DNA from: Pedobacter antarcticus
Lineage (GTDB): Bacteria > Bacteroidota > Bacteroidia > Sphingobacteriales > Sphingobacteriaceae
Assembly: GCF_900112985.1 (NCBI RefSeq)
Contig: NZ_FONS01000011.1
Location: 1 to 64,000 of the forward strand
DNA: 64,000 bases
Direction: 5' to 3'
Below are positions 62,490-64,000 of this stretch, in pieces. Positions within the stretch are counted from its first letter, which is position 1; every line of letters starts with the position of its first letter. A program made the translations under genes and the position numbers. Under the pieces are notes generated by a model. It made no database searches. It was not told the origin of the DNA and saw only the letters and a list, made by a program, of their open reading frames with translations.

Positions 62490-63037
62490 TGGACCAATAC
62501 TATTTATATATTCTATCTGTCCATATTATCTTTGTGGTAAGCTGGATGGCAGGCCTGTTTTACATAGTCCGCCTTTTCATTTATCATACTGAAGCAAATG
62601 ACAGACCTGAGATGGAAAAAAATATCCTTCAGCAGGAATTTATAAAAATAGAGAAGAAATTATGGAATATTATCACTACTCCGGCCATGATCTTAGCGGT
62701 CCTGGCCGGAATAGCCATGATTTCAATCAGACCAGGCTTACTTTTGACGTCCTGGCTTCCTGTTAAGCTCGGCTTTGTTTTTCTGCTGCTGTTATATCAC
62801 TTCAGATGTCAGCAGATTATGAAGCAGCTGAGATCTGGCATATTCAAATTAACCTCTTTTAAATTACGTTTGTGGAATGAGCTGGCTACAGTATTATTAG
62901 TCGCTATTGTTTTTACTGTCGTATTAAAAAGCGCAGTTGACTGGTTTTATGGCCTTATAGGGTTGATTATATTTTCTGTAGTAATCATGACAGCCGTAAA
63001 ATTGTATAAAAACTACAGACAAAAAAATAATCAATAA
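62489..63037 (+). CDS. hemJ: Protoporphyrinogen oxidase HemJ
   Basis: 182 residues, four to five hydrophobic segments. The HemJ/UPF0093 family start 'YLYILSVHIIFVVSWMAGLFYIVRLFIYHTEA' shows the conserved His of helix 1. 'LPVKLGFVFLLLLYHFRCQ' contains the conserved Lys, and 'LRLWNELATVLLVAIVFTVVLKS' the later helix. It oxidises protoporphyrinogen IX to protoporphyrin IX in the membrane and probably uses a b-type heme. The start codon overlaps the hemE stop (TAATG), so the two are translationally coupled. The coproporphyrinogen oxidase (hemF/hemN) and ferrochelatase (hemH) are not in the window. Confidence 0.9.
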   Translation: MDQYYLYILSVHIIFVVSWMAGLFYIVRLFIYHTEANDRPEMEKNILQQEFIKIEKKLWNIITTPAMILAVLAGIAMISIRPGLLLTSWLPVKLGFVFLLLLYHFRCQQIMKQLRSGIFKLTSFKLRLWNELATVLLVAIVFTVVLKSAVDWFYGLIGLIIFSVVIMTAVKLYKNYRQKNNQ

Positions 63038-63067
63038 GGATTACCGCTCTCCATTTATTCCTTTCCC

Positions 63068-64000
63068 ATGAGATCACTTCTACTCAGTCTTTTCCTCCTC
63101 TTAAGCATTGCAGGCAGCAGTTATGCGCAATTTAATTCAACAGCAATTGAAAACCGTATCAGACCTGATAGTACAGCAACAGGTGAAGTCCATTTGAATT
63201 TTTATAATTTCAATTACGTAAGGAATTACGAGTACTCTAATCCTTTTCACGATGGATATACCTTGTATGGTACGCAGTTGCAGCCTGAACTTGTTTATTA
63301 CGCACATCCGAACCTTGCTATTGTTATGGGTGCGTATATGCGCAAGGACTTTGGTAATGACCGGGGGTTATATGATTCTAAATTACTGTTTGCTTTAAAA
63401 TATCATAAGAAGGATCTAACTTTAAATTTCGGTTCGCTTGAGGGCGGAATACACCATGGTTATATTGAACCTTTATGGGATTTTGAAAGACAGATAACTG
63501 ATCCTATTCAATATGGGACACAGTTATTGATCGAAAAAGATAAGTTTAAACTGGATGCGTGGATTGCATGGCAAAAAATGATTTACCGGGCGTCACCTGT
63601 GAAGGAACAAATTATAGGAGGACTGACCACAGAGGTTTCTCTATATAAAAAGAATGGTTGGAATTTAAGTATACCGGCTCAGTTTATTGCCTACCATAAA
63701 GGTGGACAGATTGATCTTGAAAAGGATATTCCTTTGCAGACGCTATTTAATGGAGCCACCGGTTTTAAAGTCTCGAAAGCGACTTACGGACCCGTTAGCT
63801 CTATTTATACATCTAACTATATCGTGGGATACAAAGATTTCTCGCCAACTAAACAACAAGCTTTTCAAGGAGGGTTCGGCTTATGGTTAAATGCCGGAGT
63901 GGAGTCAAAATACGGGAGCCTGGCAGCTTCTTACTGGAAGGGTAATAACTTTATGACCATTAAAGGAATGCCTTTATACGAGTCGGTTTCATCTAACCTC
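63068..64000 (+). CDS. Secreted, probably outer-membrane beta-rich protein (runs off the window)
   Basis: 311 residues visible and the frame is open to the end. A signal peptide (MRSLLLSLFLLLSIAGSSYAQ, cleavage ~21) is followed by regularly spaced aromatic/glycine strands ('EVHLNFYNFNYVRNYEYSN', 'QLQPELVYYAHPNLAIVMGAYMRKDFG', 'LLFALKYHKKDLTLNFGSLEGG', 'GLWLNAGVESKYGSLAASYWKG'). The alternating hydrophobic pattern suggests an outer-membrane barrel, perhaps porin-like. I do not recognise the family. It starts 30 nt after hemJ on the same strand and could be the tail of the heme operon, or separately expressed. Confidence 0.65.
   Translation, partial: MRSLLLSLFLLLSIAGSSYAQFNSTAIENRIRPDSTATGEVHLNFYNFNYVRNYEYSNPFHDGYTLYGTQLQPELVYYAHPNLAIVMGAYMRKDFGNDRGLYDSKLLFALKYHKKDLTLNFGSLEGGIHHGYIEPLWDFERQITDPIQYGTQLLIEKDKFKLDAWIAWQKMIYRASPVKEQIIGGLTTEVSLYKKNGWNLSIPAQFIAYHKGGQIDLEKDIPLQTLFNGATGFKVSKATYGPVSSIYTSNYIVGYKDFSPTKQQAFQGGFGLWLNAGVESKYGSLAASYWKGNNFMTIKGMPLYESVSSNL

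Overview
The window looks like a chromosomal segment of a Bacteroidota species, most likely Sphingobacteriaceae and Pedobacter-like. The evidence is the gene content: the TamA-like lipoprotein/TamB pair, long IspG, HemC-HemD fusion, HmuY, FucP and SGLT-type sugar uptake, and a CarboxypepD-reg/TonB receptor. Promoters with the TAnnTTTG -7 box and a moderate-to-low GC content agree. The genus is inferred from overall character. I recognised no rRNA, tRNA, CRISPR array, prophage or insertion sequence, and most genes are housekeeping or conserved accessory genes.

Layout. 1-7.6 kb: the start of a glucosamine-6-phosphate deaminase gene (reverse), an outer-membrane barrel protein with a kinase-like N-terminal region, a GNAT acetyltransferase, a DUF1015 protein, and a fucose permease/fuconolactonase-type pair. 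7.6-17.5 kb: an M28 peptidase, a TspO-like membrane protein, then a metal module (DtxR/MntR regulator divergent from a TonB receptor, followed by TerC) with a good operator candidate in the divergent promoter. A repeat-bearing secreted protein, a VOC protein, NhaA, a small membrane protein and a lone receiver follow. 17.6-22.2 kb: the reverse-strand xylose operon xylB-xylA-symporter, preceded by a perfect LacI-type palindrome. 22.4-28.5 kb: FabF, a non-coding block with an 11-bp tandem repeat that folds back on itself, a cupin isomerase-like protein, a desaturase, a DEAD-box helicase and an amino-acid permease.

28.6-42.8 kb: the topoisomerase IV genes parE and parC flank a reverse tamB-tamL-yihY envelope operon and a cytidine deaminase gene. 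ParC ends in a clamp-binding-like peptide. 42.8-53.7 kb: HupE/UreJ, an unknown lipoprotein, an orphan HmuY, a methyltransferase, MlaF/MlaE, a PspC/LiaF-like/RDD envelope cluster, IspG and an alpha/beta hydrolase. 53.9-63.0 kb: a heme cluster, hemA and then hemCD-hemB-hemL-histidine kinase-response regulator-membrane protein-hemE-hemJ, with a two-component system embedded in it. The window ends inside a secreted beta-rich protein.

Working together: the heme cluster covers glutamyl-tRNA to coproporphyrinogen III plus the HemJ oxidation step. The coproporphyrinogen oxidase and ferrochelatase steps are not in the window. The xylose genes form a complete uptake-isomerise-phosphorylate route. The DtxR/TonB/TerC trio looks like a metal (probably manganese) import/export switch. 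TamL-TamB and MlaFE serve the outer membrane. The least ordinary items are the kinase-like outer-membrane fusion, the 11-bp fold-back repeat, the metal operator, the ParC tail and the signalling pair inside the heme cluster. I did not find an unmistakably new multi-gene system.
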